Positions 44,058 to 52,858 of a stretch of DNA of 64,000 nucleotides are shown here, piece by piece. The translations under genes and the position numbers were made by a program. This DNA is from Aquipuribacter nitratireducens (GTDB taxonomy: Bacteria; Actinomycetota; Actinomycetes; Actinomycetales; JBBAYJ01), in assembly GCF_037860835.1 (NCBI RefSeq), contig NZ_JBBEOG010000003.1, forward strand, positions 434,001 through 498,000. Reading direction: 5' to 3'. Numbering within the stretch: the stretch's first letter is position 1; each line of letters opens with the position of its first letter. The notes under the pieces are model-generated. The model was given only the letters and a program-made list of their open reading frames with translations. It did no database searches and had not been told where the DNA came from.

Positions 44058-45229
44058 CCCGCGTCCCGGCGTCGCCCACGACGCTCCTCACCGGCGTCGG
44101 CGAGCTCGTGACGAACGACCAGACGCTCGGCGACGGCTCACCGCTCGGGCTCCTGCACGACGCGGCCCTCGTCGTCGCCGACGGGCGGGTCGCGTGGGTG
44201 GGTCCTGCCTCGGCCGCCCCGCCCGCGGACCGGCGCCGCGACCTCGGCGGCCGGGCGCTGCTGCCGGGCTTCGTCGACAGCCACACCCACCTCGTGTTCG
44301 CCGGGGACCGGTCGGCGGAGTTCGTCGCCCGCACGACGGGCGCACGCTACGACGGCGGCGGGATCGCCACGACGGTCACCGCGACGCGCGCCGCGGACGA
44401 CGCGACGCTGCGGCGGCTGCTGGCGGCGCGGGTCGCCGAGGCGCGTCGGCAGGGCTCGACGACGCTGGAGGTGAAGTCCGGCTACGGCCTCGACGTCGCG
44501 CACGAGGCCCGGCTGCTGCGACTGGCCCGCGAGGTGACGGAGGAGACGACGTACCTCGGCGCCCACGTCGTGCCCGCCGGCGCCGACCACGACGACTACG
44601 TCGCGCTCGCGGCCGGGACGATGCTCGCGGCGTGCGCGCCGCACGCCCGGTGGGCCGACGTCTTCTGCGAGCCGGCGAGCGCTCACGCGTTCGACGCCGA
44701 CGAGGCCCGGACGGTGCTGCTCGCCGCCGGCGCGGCCGGGCTCGGGCTGCGGGTGCACGGCAACCAGCTGGCGCCCGGGCCGGGGGTGCGCCTCGCGGTC
44801 GAGCTCCGGGCGGCGAGCGTCGACCACTGCACGTACCTCGACGCCGACGACGTCGACGCCCTCGCCGGGTCGGACACGGTCGCCACGCTGCTCCCCGGGG
44901 TCGAGTTCTCGACGGGGCACCCCTACCCGGACGCGCGGCGCCTCCTCGACGCGGGTGTCGTCGTCGCGCTCGCGACCGACTGCAACCCCGGCACGAGCAA
45001 CACCTCGTCGGTGCCGTTCGTGGTGGCGCTCGCCGTGCGCGAGTGCGGTCTGACGCCGGCCGAGGCGGTGCACGCCGCGACCGCCGGGGCCGCCCGCGCG
45101 CTGCGTCGCGACGACGTGGGCGTCCTGCGGGTCGGGTCCTGCGCGCACCTCGCCGTGCTCGACGCGCCGTCGTACGTGCACCTCGCCTACCGGCCGGGCG
45201 TCCCGCTGGCCCGGGGCCTCGTGCTCTGA
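44054..45229 (+). CDS. hutI: Imidazolonepropionase
   Basis: HutI opens the ring of imidazolone propionate to give N-formimino-L-glutamate. The 391-residue metal-dependent amidohydrolase has [21 protein letters not shown] with the HxH metal motif, [52 protein letters not shown] and [18 protein letters not shown] with the catalytic aspartate. It is the last gene of the M20-hutF-hutI operon with a 4-nt overlap. It acts between HutU and HutF. Confidence 0.95.
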   Translation: MTRVPASPTTLLTGVGELVTNDQTLGDGSPLGLLHDAALVVADGRVAWVGPASAAPPADRRRDLGGRALLPGFVDSHTHLVFAGDRSAEFVARTTGARYDGGGIATTVTATRAADDATLRRLLAARVAEARRQGSTTLEVKSGYGLDVAHEARLLRLAREVTEETTYLGAHVVPAGADHDDYVALAAGTMLAACAPHARWADVFCEPASAHAFDADEARTVLLAAGAAGLGLRVHGNQLAPGPGVRLAVELRAASVDHCTYLDADDVDALAGSDTVATLLPGVEFSTGHPYPDARRLLDAGVVVALATDCNPGTSNTSSVPFVVALAVRECGLTPAEAVHAATAGAARALRRDDVGVLRVGSCAHLAVLDAPSYVHLAYRPGVPLARGLVL

Positions 45230-45242
45230 CCCGCCGCGGCGC

Positions 45243-45767
45243 TCAGCGGGGCCGAAGGGAGTCGACGGAGGCGGCGAGCCCGACACCCCACGCGTGCGCC
45301 CGCTCGACCTCGCCGTCGCACAGGGGGCCCTGGACGTCCTCGACGTCGAAGCTCTCGGGACGTGCGGCGCGCCGGCACCCGAGCCGACGCAGCCGCCGGT
45401 CCGCGGCGCGGCCCGCGTGACCCGGCACCCGGGGCCGGCGCACGTGCGTGTCGAACGCCGCGGCCGCGACGTCGCAGCCCTCGGCTGCGGCCAGCCACTC
45501 CCGGACCCCCTGTCCGCGCGATACGAGGGGACGCCCGCGGCCGGCGGCGTCGGCGCGGGTCTCGGGCCGGCTGAGACCGAGGGCGTGCGTGGGGGCGCCC
45601 ACGACGAGGAGGTCGACCGCGCCCTCGCGGAGCGCGCCGGGGCTCGGGGCCCGCGACACCTCCACCGCCTCGACCGTGGCGCCGGCGTCGCGCAGGCCGT
45701 CCTTCACCGCCAGCGCGACCTGCTCGGTGCACCCGAACATCGACTCGTAGACCACCAGTGCGCGCAC
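45243..45767 (-). CDS. Flavodoxin family protein
   Basis: A 174-residue flavodoxin-fold protein. The N-terminal FMN phosphate loop is VVYESMFGCTEQVALAVKDGL, and the second half has VGAPTHALGLSRPETRADA and AAFDTHVRRPR. The last third (ADRRLRRLGCR, then PESFDVEDVQGPL) follows the pattern of stress-linked flavodoxins of actinobacteria. Electron transfer with FMN is probable; partners are not visible. The GTG at 45767 is chosen because GGAGG lies 8 nt upstream; an ATG at 45788 is possible. A DevR-type box lies 49 nt before the start. Confidence 0.82.
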   Translation of the reverse strand: MRALVVYESMFGCTEQVALAVKDGLRDAGATVEAVEVSRAPSPGALREGAVDLLVVGAPTHALGLSRPETRADAAGRGRPLVSRGQGVREWLAAAEGCDVAAAAFDTHVRRPRVPGHAGRAADRRLRRLGCRRAARPESFDVEDVQGPLCDGEVERAHAWGVGLAASVDSLRPR

Positions 45768-45815
45768 CCTGACCACCTCCGGGTCCATGGTCGCGCCCCG
45801 GCCCGGCCCTGCCGT

Positions 45816-45829
45816 GGGACGTTGGTCCT
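45816..45829 (-). promoter_or_regulatory. DevR/DosR-type box upstream of flavodoxin
   Basis: GGGACGTTGGTCCT (plus strand) matches GGGAC-N4-GTCCC except at the last base and lies 49 nt upstream of the flavodoxin start, touching the stop of the preceding gene. Confidence 0.55.
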
Positions 45830-46128
45830 CAGGGCCCCCTCCGGCGCTCGAGCTGCTCGGCGGGCACCCACGCCTCCACGAGCGTCGCCTCGCCGCCGTC
45901 GTCGACGACGTACGCCACCCGCCCCTCCCACCCCTGGCTGCGGCGCCACTCGACGAGGAGCCCCGGGGCACGCGCCCCCGTCGGGTCGACGACCCAGCAG
46001 TGCCGCACCGGAGGCTGCTCCCGGGGACGCGGCGCCGAGCCGGGTGCCGGCGCCGCGGCTGCCGCACCCGTTCGCTCGGCGAGGGAGCGTGCCGACCCCG
46101 GAGGACGTCTGTCGAGGCCGCCGGACAC
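45829..46128 (-). CDS. Hypothetical protein (99 residues)
   Basis: A short protein with a disordered Ala/Pro/Arg-rich N-terminus and an ordered C-terminal half: PVRHCWVVDPTGARAPGLLVEWRRSQGWEGRVAYVVDD-like order and LVEAWVPAEQLERRR. The Trp- and Val-rich strands suggest a small beta barrel. I recognise the pattern as a common actinobacterial hypothetical but know no function. The start is uncertain: GTG at 46128 is preceded by CATGCT 6 nt before it, and GTG at 46146 is also in frame. Confidence 0.6.
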   Translation of the reverse strand: MSGGLDRRPPGSARSLAERTGAAAAAPAPGSAPRPREQPPVRHCWVVDPTGARAPGLLVEWRRSQGWEGRVAYVVDDGGEATLVEAWVPAEQLERRRGP

Positions 46129-46242
46129 CCCACCAGCATGGCACACCGGTCGTACACACGTTCGATCGTCGCGCGTCCGTGCCGAGCACTGCTCGGCCGT
46201 GGGCCGGGACGCGGCCGAGACGGTCGAGACGGGCGAGACGCC

Positions 46243-46662
46243 TCAGCCGGGCAGGAAGCTGAGCCGCACCTGGCGGTCCGGGTTGTCGGCGTTGGTGTCG
46301 ACGAGGACGACGCTCTGCCACGTGCCGAGCTGCGGGCGGCCGTCGAGGACGGGCAGCGACAGCGACGGGGAGACGAACGCCGGCAGCACGTGGTCGCGGC
46401 CGTGCCCTGGCGAGCCGTGCCGGTGCTGCCAGCCGTCGTCGCGCGGCAGGAGGCGCTCGAGCGCGCGCTCGAGGTCGGGCTCGCTGCCGGCGCCCGTCTC
46501 GAGGAGCGCGACACCCGCCGTCGCGTGCGGCACGAAGACGTGGACCAGCCCGTCACCGGACCCGACGTCGTCGCCACCGGACCGGCAGAACCGGACGACG
46601 TCGTCGGTGAGGTCGGTGACGACCCGCGACCCCGTCCGCACGTGCAGCAGCTCGGACCTCAT
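46243..46662 (-). CDS. YjbQ family (UPF0047) protein
   Basis: A 139-residue protein of the YjbQ/UPF0047 family, annotated as secondary thiamine-phosphate synthase from weak complementation. The conserved histidine residues are in HVFVPHATAGVALLE and GRDHVLPAFVSPSLSLPV, and the end is GTWQSVVLVDTNADNPDRQVRLSFL. Usual length. TAGCGT lies 7 nt before the ATG at 46662, indicating a leaderless start. The real cellular role of the family is unclear. Confidence 0.9.
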   Translation of the reverse strand: MRSELLHVRTGSRVVTDLTDDVVRFCRSGGDDVGSGDGLVHVFVPHATAGVALLETGAGSEPDLERALERLLPRDDGWQHRHGSPGHGRDHVLPAFVSPSLSLPVLDGRPQLGTWQSVVLVDTNADNPDRQVRLSFLPG

Positions 46663-46669
46663 CGGCGAC

Positions 46670-46675
46670 ACGCTA
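46670..46675 (-). promoter_or_regulatory. -10 box for leaderless yjbQ transcript
   Basis: TAGCGT on the minus strand, 7 nt before the ATG at 46662. Confidence 0.55.
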
Positions 46676-46717
46676 GCGACCCGCTCCGGTCGCCTCACCC
46701 GGGCACGAGCCCGGGAC

Positions 46718-48304
46718 TCAGTACCGGAACTGCGTGACGAGGTCCTTCACCCGCGCCGCGAGCGCGGCGAGGTCGCCCGCGGACTGCTGGGTCGAGGCCG
46801 CGCCCTCGGCGGTGCTCGTCGCGCTCCGCGAGATCGCGGCGGTCGTGTCCGCGATCCGTGCCGAGCCCGTGGCGACCTCGCCGACGTGCCGGCTGATCTC
46901 GGCGGTGGTCGCCGACTGCTCCTCGACGGCCGCCGCGATCGTCGTCTGGTTCTCGTCGATCTGCCGGATGACGTCCGCGATCCGCGAGATCGAGTCGTTG
47001 ACCTGCTGGGTGAGGGCCTCGACGCCGTCGATCTTGGCGGTGATGTCGACGGTGGCGCGGGACGTCTCCTGGGCGAGCTCCTTCACCTCGGTGGCGACGA
47101 CGGCGAAGCCCTTCCCCGCCTCGCCCGCCCGCGCGGACTCGATCGTCGCGTTGAGCGCGAGGAGGTTGGTCTGCTCGGCGATCGACGTGATGGTGCGGAC
47201 GATCTCGCCGATCTCGGCGCTCGCGGCCATGAGGGCCCGCACCGCGCGAGAGGTGTCCTCCGCCGTGCCGACCGCCTCGGCGGCCACGTGGGCGGCCGAG
47301 GACGCCTGACCGGAGATCTCCGCGATGGACGCGCTCATCTGCTCGGTCGCCGCCGACATCGTCTGCACCGACCCCGACACCTCGTGGGCCGAGCCCGACA
47401 CGAGGCCGGACTGAGTCGAGGTCTCCTCCGCGCTGGACCCGAGCTGCGTCGACACCGCCGACAGCTCCTCCGACGCCGCCGACAGCGTCGTCGCGGAGTC
47501 GGCGAGCGTCGACACCGCGCCGCGGACCCCACCGATCGCCTCGCGCAGGGCGCCGGCCATGACACCGACCTCGTCGCGCGTGCGGATGTCGACCTCGACG
47601 GTCAGGTCCCTGCGGGCGACGGCCTGCAGGGCCGCCACGACCTGCGCGAGCGGGCGGGTGATGGTGCGGGAGATGCCGAGGCTCGCGACGACGAGGACGA
47701 CGGCTGCGACGAGGGTGACGGCCACGACAGTGACCTCGATCGAGCGGATCGTCGCGTCGAGGTCCGCCTGCACCTCGACCCGGTGGGAGTCGAGGAGGGC
47801 GACGACCTCGTCGATGTGGCCCTGCAGCGTCTGGGCCCGCTCCGCCTCCCGTCGGAGCACGTCGGCGGCCTCGGCCGACGCGGGGTCGAGCACGGCCAGC
47901 TCCCCCATCACCGCGTCGACGTCGGCGAGGTACGTGGAGTACTCCTCGTGGAGCGCCGCGACCGTCGCCGCGTCCTCGGCGCCGATGTCGTAGTCGTCGA
48001 TCTCCGCCCACGTCGCCTCGGCGGCGGCCGCCGTGGCCGCGAGCTGGTCGGCCGCGTCGGCGCGCTGGGTGTCGTCCGTCGCGAGCAGCATCCCCCGCTG
48101 GGCCACCTGGACGTCGCTCTGGAACATGTTGAGGACGCCGAGCCGCTCGTTGGTCTCCTGGATCTGGAGGACGGCGTCGGCGTCGTGACCGATCCGCAGC
48201 GCCCCCACGAAGCTCGTGGCGCCGGCGATGACGAGGGCGAGCAGCCCGACGCCGCCGACGAGGAACACCTTGGTGCCGACCGACAGGTCGCGGAACGTGG
48301 TCAT
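46718..48304 (-). CDS. Methyl-accepting chemotaxis protein
   Basis: A 528-residue chemoreceptor. A first membrane helix (about residues 12-34) is followed by a helical extracytoplasmic sensor domain (35-188), a second helix (190-210), a HAMP domain (211-265) and a long cytoplasmic signalling coiled coil. The hairpin tip carries the CheA/CheW-binding signature [20 protein letters not shown]. The C-terminus ends in VTQFRY with no CheR/CheB pentapeptide. Its ligand is unknown. No flagellar or che genes are in the window. It diverges from a GAF-EAL gene. A GGAAGG site precedes the ATG. Confidence 0.92.
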   Translation of the reverse strand: MTTFRDLSVGTKVFLVGGVGLLALVIAGATSFVGALRIGHDADAVLQIQETNERLGVLNMFQSDVQVAQRGMLLATDDTQRADAADQLAATAAAAEATWAEIDDYDIGAEDAATVAALHEEYSTYLADVDAVMGELAVLDPASAEAADVLRREAERAQTLQGHIDEVVALLDSHRVEVQADLDATIRSIEVTVVAVTLVAAVVLVVASLGISRTITRPLAQVVAALQAVARRDLTVEVDIRTRDEVGVMAGALREAIGGVRGAVSTLADSATTLSAASEELSAVSTQLGSSAEETSTQSGLVSGSAHEVSGSVQTMSAATEQMSASIAEISGQASSAAHVAAEAVGTAEDTSRAVRALMAASAEIGEIVRTITSIAEQTNLLALNATIESARAGEAGKGFAVVATEVKELAQETSRATVDITAKIDGVEALTQQVNDSISRIADVIRQIDENQTTIAAAVEEQSATTAEISRHVGEVATGSARIADTTAAISRSATSTAEGAASTQQSAGDLAALAARVKDLVTQFRY

Positions 48305-48502
48305 GAGCAGCCTTCCGGGCAGTGGCGCGCCGAGCGCGCGCCGGACCTCCCGACGATCGACCACCAGTCGGTCGACCGTAGGGTTCCGGTCTCTCGTTTA
48401 CGGAATCACCCTTCTGCTGTCGCTCTACGCCGGTCGGGTGACCACACGACCGGGCCACCCCCACGGGTCAGGACCGGACCGTCGACCACCGATAGCAGAG
48501 GG

Positions 48503-49753
48503 GTGACGAGACGCCGTACCCCTGCGGAGGAGCAGGTCGCCGGGCTGCTGCGCACGGCGAAGGACAGCCTCGGCCTCTCCACGGCGTTCCTCAGCCGTCT
48601 CGACGGGCGCCTGCAGCACCTCGAGGTCGTCGAGAGCGACACCCCGGTGCTGTTTCCGGAGAAGGTCGTCCAGCTGCAGTCGACGTCGTTCTGCCAACGC
48701 ATCCTCGACGGCGAGCTGCCCCCGGTCATGCCGGACGTCACCAAGGTGCCGGGCGCGATGCGGACCCCCGCCGCGTGGGTGCCCCGCGTCCGCAGCTTCG
48801 TGTCGGTGCCCGTCACCCTCAGCGACGGCACCGTGTACGGCACGTTCTGCGCGGCGGGGCTCACGAGCGACCCCGACCTCACGCCCCGGGACAAGGCCCT
48901 GATGGACGTGCTCGCGCAGGCGGCGTCGGTCATCGTCGAGCCGGAGGTCCGGGCGGCCGAGAAGCGCGACGCCGTTCTCGAGCGCCTGCGGCCCGTGGAG
49001 AAGGCGGGCGGACCCCGCGTCCTGCTCCAGCCCATCGTCGACCTCGTGACCGGCAACCGGGTCGGCGCCGAGGCGCTCAGCCGCTTCCCGGCCGACTGGC
49101 GGCTCCCGCCGGACGTCGTCTTCGCGCAGGCGCACGAGGTCGGCAAGGGGGACCGGCTCGAGCTCCTCGCGCTACGACGCGCCGCCGCCCACCTCGACGA
49201 CGTCTCCGGCTACGTCTCGATGAACGTCTCCCCCGCGACCCTGCTGACCCCGCGCCTGCTGCGCCTGCTCGACGGGATGCCGCTGCACCGCGTGCTCCTC
49301 GAGCTGTCCGAGCACGACCCGGTCGAGGACTACGACGCGCTGCGCGCCGCTCTGGCGCCGCTGCGCCGGCGCGGCATGCGCCTGGCGATCGACGACGTCG
49401 GGGCCGGGTTCTCCTCCCTGCGGCACATCGTCGTCACGGAGCCCGACGTCATCAAGCTCGACCGGAGCATCGTGGACGGGGTCGCGGGCGACGGGGTGCT
49501 CCGCAGCCTCGTGCGCTCCCTCGTCGACTTCGCCGCGGGCCTCGGTGCCGTCGTGGTGGCCGAGGGCGTGGAGCGGCGCGTCGACGCCGACGTGCTGCAG
49601 GAGCTGCGCGTGGGCTACGGGCAGGGCTGGTACTGGGGCCGCGCGGTCCCTTCGGCCGAGCTCGTCGACCGGCCGCTGGCCGGCGACCAGCCGACCGCAC
49701 GGGTGCCGGCGCAGTCCGCTCCCGTCGACGCGCGACCCCTCGCGAGCGCCTGA
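48503..49753 (+). CDS. GAF-EAL protein, probable cyclic-di-GMP phosphodiesterase
   Basis: A 416-residue soluble protein. An N-terminal GAF domain (about 10-150; TAFLSRLDGRLQHLEVVES, RSFVSVPVTLSDGTVYGTFC) precedes an EAL domain (about 165-400). The catalytic set looks complete: E in GAEALSRF, N in MNVSPATL, E in LLELSEHD, DD in AIDDVGAGFSS, K in VIKLDRSIV, E in VAEGVE and Q in GYGQGWYWG. It should hydrolyse cyclic di-GMP to pGpG under control of a GAF ligand. GATAGC lies 6 nt before the GTG, suggesting a leaderless start. It diverges from the chemoreceptor. Confidence 0.88.
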   Translation: MTRRRTPAEEQVAGLLRTAKDSLGLSTAFLSRLDGRLQHLEVVESDTPVLFPEKVVQLQSTSFCQRILDGELPPVMPDVTKVPGAMRTPAAWVPRVRSFVSVPVTLSDGTVYGTFCAAGLTSDPDLTPRDKALMDVLAQAASVIVEPEVRAAEKRDAVLERLRPVEKAGGPRVLLQPIVDLVTGNRVGAEALSRFPADWRLPPDVVFAQAHEVGKGDRLELLALRRAAAHLDDVSGYVSMNVSPATLLTPRLLRLLDGMPLHRVLLELSEHDPVEDYDALRAALAPLRRRGMRLAIDDVGAGFSSLRHIVVTEPDVIKLDRSIVDGVAGDGVLRSLVRSLVDFAAGLGAVVVAEGVERRVDADVLQELRVGYGQGWYWGRAVPSAELVDRPLAGDQPTARVPAQSAPVDARPLASA

Positions 49754-49774
49754 GCACCGGGTCCCGCGGGTCCG

Positions 49775-52700
49775 TCACGTCCAGCCGAAGAACACCCGCT
49801 CCACGACACTGCGCGCGTGGCGGGCGATCCGCAGCCAGTCGTCCTCCAGGTGCGACGCGCGACCCGCGTCGTACCCCATGAGGCGCGCGGTGCCGTCGAG
49901 GTCCCGCCGGTCCGTCGGCAGCACGTCCGTCGGGCGCCCGCGCCACAGCGTGAGCGCGTCCCGCAGGCGCGAGCCCATCCGCCACGCCGACTCGAGGGTC
50001 TCCGCGTCGCTGTCGCCGACGAGGCCCGCGTCCCGGGCGGCGTGCAGCGCCTCGAGGGTCGAGGCCGTCCGCAGGTCCTCGACGTCGTGGGCGTGGCGCA
50101 GCTGGAGCAGCTGCACGGTCCACTCCACGTCGGTGAGGCCGCCGCGTCCGAGCTTGACGTGCCGGCGGGCGTCGACGCCGCGGGGCAGCCGCTCGGACTC
50201 CACCCGTGCCTTGATGCGGCGGATCTCCTGCACCGCCTCCGCCGACGGCCCGCCCGCCGGCCAGCGGAGCGGGTCGATGACCTCCCGGAACCGGTCGGCC
50301 AGACCCGCGTCACCGACGAGCGGGACCGCGCGCAGCAGGGCCTGGTGCTCCGAGGGCACCGACCAGCGCCCGTAGTAGGACCGCATCGCGTCGAGGGTGC
50401 GGACGAGCTCGCCCTGCCGGCCCTCCGGTCGCAGCCCGGCGTCGAGCTCGATCGCGGGCTCGCCCGACGGCGCGCGGAGCAGCTGCCGCGCCCGCGTCAC
50501 GACGTCCTTCGCGGCCTCGCTCGCTGCCTCGACGCCCACGCCGTCCCGCGGCTCGTGCACCACGACGACGTCGACGTCGCTCGCGTAGCTCGCCTCCTGC
50601 CCCGCGAGGCGACCGAGACCGACGACGAGCAGCCGCGTGGGCAGCCGGTCGAGGACGTCCTCGAGCTCGTCGGGGACGGCGCCGTCGCGGGCGGCCCGGT
50701 CCCGGGCCGCGACCAGGACGGCGGCCTCGACGGCGGTGGCGGCGCTCGCGGCCAGCGCGCGGCCGACGCCGTCGCCGTCGAGCAGGCCGACGATGTCCGC
50801 CACGCCCGTCCGCACGAGCTCGCGCCGGTGGACGGCGCGCACCGCCGTCACGGCCTCCTCGGCACCGGCCGTCCGTCCGGCCACGGCCAGCACCTCCGCG
50901 CGCAGGGACTCCGGCGCCGGCGGACGCAGCCGCTCGTCGGTGTCGAGCAGGGCCGTCGTGCCCGGGGAGCGCTCCATGAGCTGCGCGACGAGCCGGCCCG
51001 AGGCGAGGACCTGCGCGAAGCGCTGCGCCGCGCCGGCGGAGTCCCGGAGCATCTTGAGGTACCAGTGGGTCGTCCCCAGCTCGTCGCTGATCCGCCGGAA
51101 GGCGAGGAGACCGGCGTCGGGGTCGGCGCCGTCGGCGAACATGCCGAGCATCGCCGGCAGCAACGTGCGCTGGATCGCGGCCCGCCGCGACACCCCGCCG
51201 GTGAGTGCCTCCATGTGCCGCAGTGCCCCCGCCGGGTCCCGGTAACCCAGGGCCTGCAGCCGCGAGGAGGCCGCCGCGCTCGTCAGCCGCACCTCGTCCG
51301 TCGACAGCGACGCGAGCGCCGTGAGCAGGGGACGGTAGAAGAGCTTCTCGTGCAGCCGCGTGACCGCGCGGTTGACCTCGGCCCAGCGTTCGCGCAGGTC
51401 GTCGGCATCGGCGCCGGGGCGCAGCACGAGGCGGGCGAGACGCCGCCAGCCCTCCGGCCGGTCCGGCAGCACGTGGGTGCGGGCGAGGCGCTGCAGCTGC
51501 AGGCGGTGCTCGAGGACGCGGAGGAAGCGGTAGGCCCGGTCGAGCTCCGCCCCGTCGTCGCGTCCGACGTAGCCGTGCGCGGTCAGCGCCTCCAGCGCGA
51601 CGAGCGTGCTCGGCGCCCTCACGCGGGAGTCGGTGCGGCCGTGGACGAGCTGGAGCAGCTGGACGGAGAACTCGACGTCGCGCAGCCCGCCGCGGCCGAG
51701 CTTGAGCTGGCGGTCGGCCTCCTTCGCCGGGATGTGCTCGACGACCCGGCGCCGCATGGCCCGCGACGCCTCGACGAAGCCCTCGCGCTCGGTCACCTGC
51801 CACACGAGCGGCCAGATCTGCTCGCGCCAGCGCTCCCCCAGCTCGGCGTCGCCGGCGGCGACGCGTGCCTTGAGCATCGCCTGGAACTCCCACGGCTCGG
51901 CCCAGCGGGAGTAGTACGCCACGTGGCTGGCGACGGAGCGCGTCAGCGGCCCCGCCTTGCCCTCCGGGCGCAGGGCCGCGTCGACCTGCCACAGGGAGCC
52001 CGCGGAGGTGACACCGCCGCAGATCTGGCCGATGGCGGCCGCCAGCCGCGAGCCGACCGCCTGGGCCCGGGAGTCGTCGAGGTCGCCGTCGGGGTGCGGC
52101 TCGCAGACGTAGAGGACGTCCACGTCGCTGATGTAGTTGAGCTCGCGGGCGCCGGTCTTGCCGAGCGCGACGACGGCGAGGCGCACCTGGTCTGCGCGGG
52201 CGACCTCGCGGCCGGCGAGGTCGTGGGCGGCGGCCAGCGCCGCGTCGGCGAGGTCGGCGAGGCACTCCCCCACGCGCGGCAGCACCGCCGTGGCGTCCTG
52301 CGCGCACAGGTCGGCGGCGGCGACGGCGAGGAGCTGGTCGCGGTAGGCGACCTTGAGGGCGTCGCGGGCGTCGTCGCCGGTCCGCCCGTCGACGGCCGCC
52401 AGCAGCCGGTCCCTGCGCTCCTCGGCGCCCACAGCCAGCGCGTCGTCGGCGACGAGGCGCCAGCTCGCGGGGTGGCGCACCACGTGGTCGGCGAGGGCCC
52501 GGCTCGCCCCGAGCACCCGGACCAGGCGCCGCAGGGGGCCCGCGGACCCGGCGGCGGCCGAGGCCGGCAGGTCGCCGGCGTCGTGCCGGGGTGCCTCCCG
52601 GTCGTCGACGGCGACGTCGCGCAGGCGCCCCACGAGCTCGCCGTCGGCGACCTCCGCGAGCCGGACGAGACCGAGGAGCGCGAGGTCGGGGTCGGCGGTG

Positions 52701-52849
52701 TCGGCGAGGAGCTCCGCGAGCCCGAGGGCGCCCTCGTCGGAGCGTGCGAGCTCCGACAGCCGTGCGAGGGCCCGGTCGACGTCGGTGAACCCGTGCCGCG
52801 CGACCTGGGCGCGCAGCGACGCCGCGCGGTCACCGCCGCTCGTGCTCAC
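49775..52849 (-). CDS. glnE: Bifunctional glutamine synthetase adenylyltransferase/deadenylase
   Basis: GlnE adds AMP to and removes AMP from the regulatory tyrosine of glutamine synthetase. The 1024-residue protein has the duplicated layout. The N-terminal nucleotidyltransferase domain (deadenylase) has NYISDVDVLYVCEP near residue 245, and the C-terminal one (adenylylase) has SYASDVDVVVVHEP near residue 755. Each is followed by a helical domain with LGRGGLRDVEFSVQLLQL or LGRGGLTDVEWTVQLLQL. The target tyrosine exists in GlnA1. glnA2 lies 9 nt upstream in the same direction, the arrangement known from M. tuberculosis (glnA2-glnE). Confidence 0.96.
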   Translation of the reverse strand: MSTSGGDRAASLRAQVARHGFTDVDRALARLSELARSDEGALGLAELLADTADPDLALLGLVRLAEVADGELVGRLRDVAVDDREAPRHDAGDLPASAAAGSAGPLRRLVRVLGASRALADHVVRHPASWRLVADDALAVGAEERRDRLLAAVDGRTGDDARDALKVAYRDQLLAVAAADLCAQDATAVLPRVGECLADLADAALAAAHDLAGREVARADQVRLAVVALGKTGARELNYISDVDVLYVCEPHPDGDLDDSRAQAVGSRLAAAIGQICGGVTSAGSLWQVDAALRPEGKAGPLTRSVASHVAYYSRWAEPWEFQAMLKARVAAGDAELGERWREQIWPLVWQVTEREGFVEASRAMRRRVVEHIPAKEADRQLKLGRGGLRDVEFSVQLLQLVHGRTDSRVRAPSTLVALEALTAHGYVGRDDGAELDRAYRFLRVLEHRLQLQRLARTHVLPDRPEGWRRLARLVLRPGADADDLRERWAEVNRAVTRLHEKLFYRPLLTALASLSTDEVRLTSAAASSRLQALGYRDPAGALRHMEALTGGVSRRAAIQRTLLPAMLGMFADGADPDAGLLAFRRISDELGTTHWYLKMLRDSAGAAQRFAQVLASGRLVAQLMERSPGTTALLDTDERLRPPAPESLRAEVLAVAGRTAGAEEAVTAVRAVHRRELVRTGVADIVGLLDGDGVGRALAASAATAVEAAVLVAARDRAARDGAVPDELEDVLDRLPTRLLVVGLGRLAGQEASYASDVDVVVVHEPRDGVGVEAASEAAKDVVTRARQLLRAPSGEPAIELDAGLRPEGRQGELVRTLDAMRSYYGRWSVPSEHQALLRAVPLVGDAGLADRFREVIDPLRWPAGGPSAEAVQEIRRIKARVESERLPRGVDARRHVKLGRGGLTDVEWTVQLLQLRHAHDVEDLRTASTLEALHAARDAGLVGDSDAETLESAWRMGSRLRDALTLWRGRPTDVLPTDRRDLDGTARLMGYDAGRASHLEDDWLRIARHARSVVERVFFGWT

Positions 52850-52858
52850 CCGCCCGCC

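Noticed and set aside
46199-48502. Plus-strand frame extending the GAF-EAL gene upstream over the chemoreceptor
   Set aside because: The extension is antisense to a strong MCP gene, and the GAF domain begins after 48503, where GATAGC and GTG form a start.
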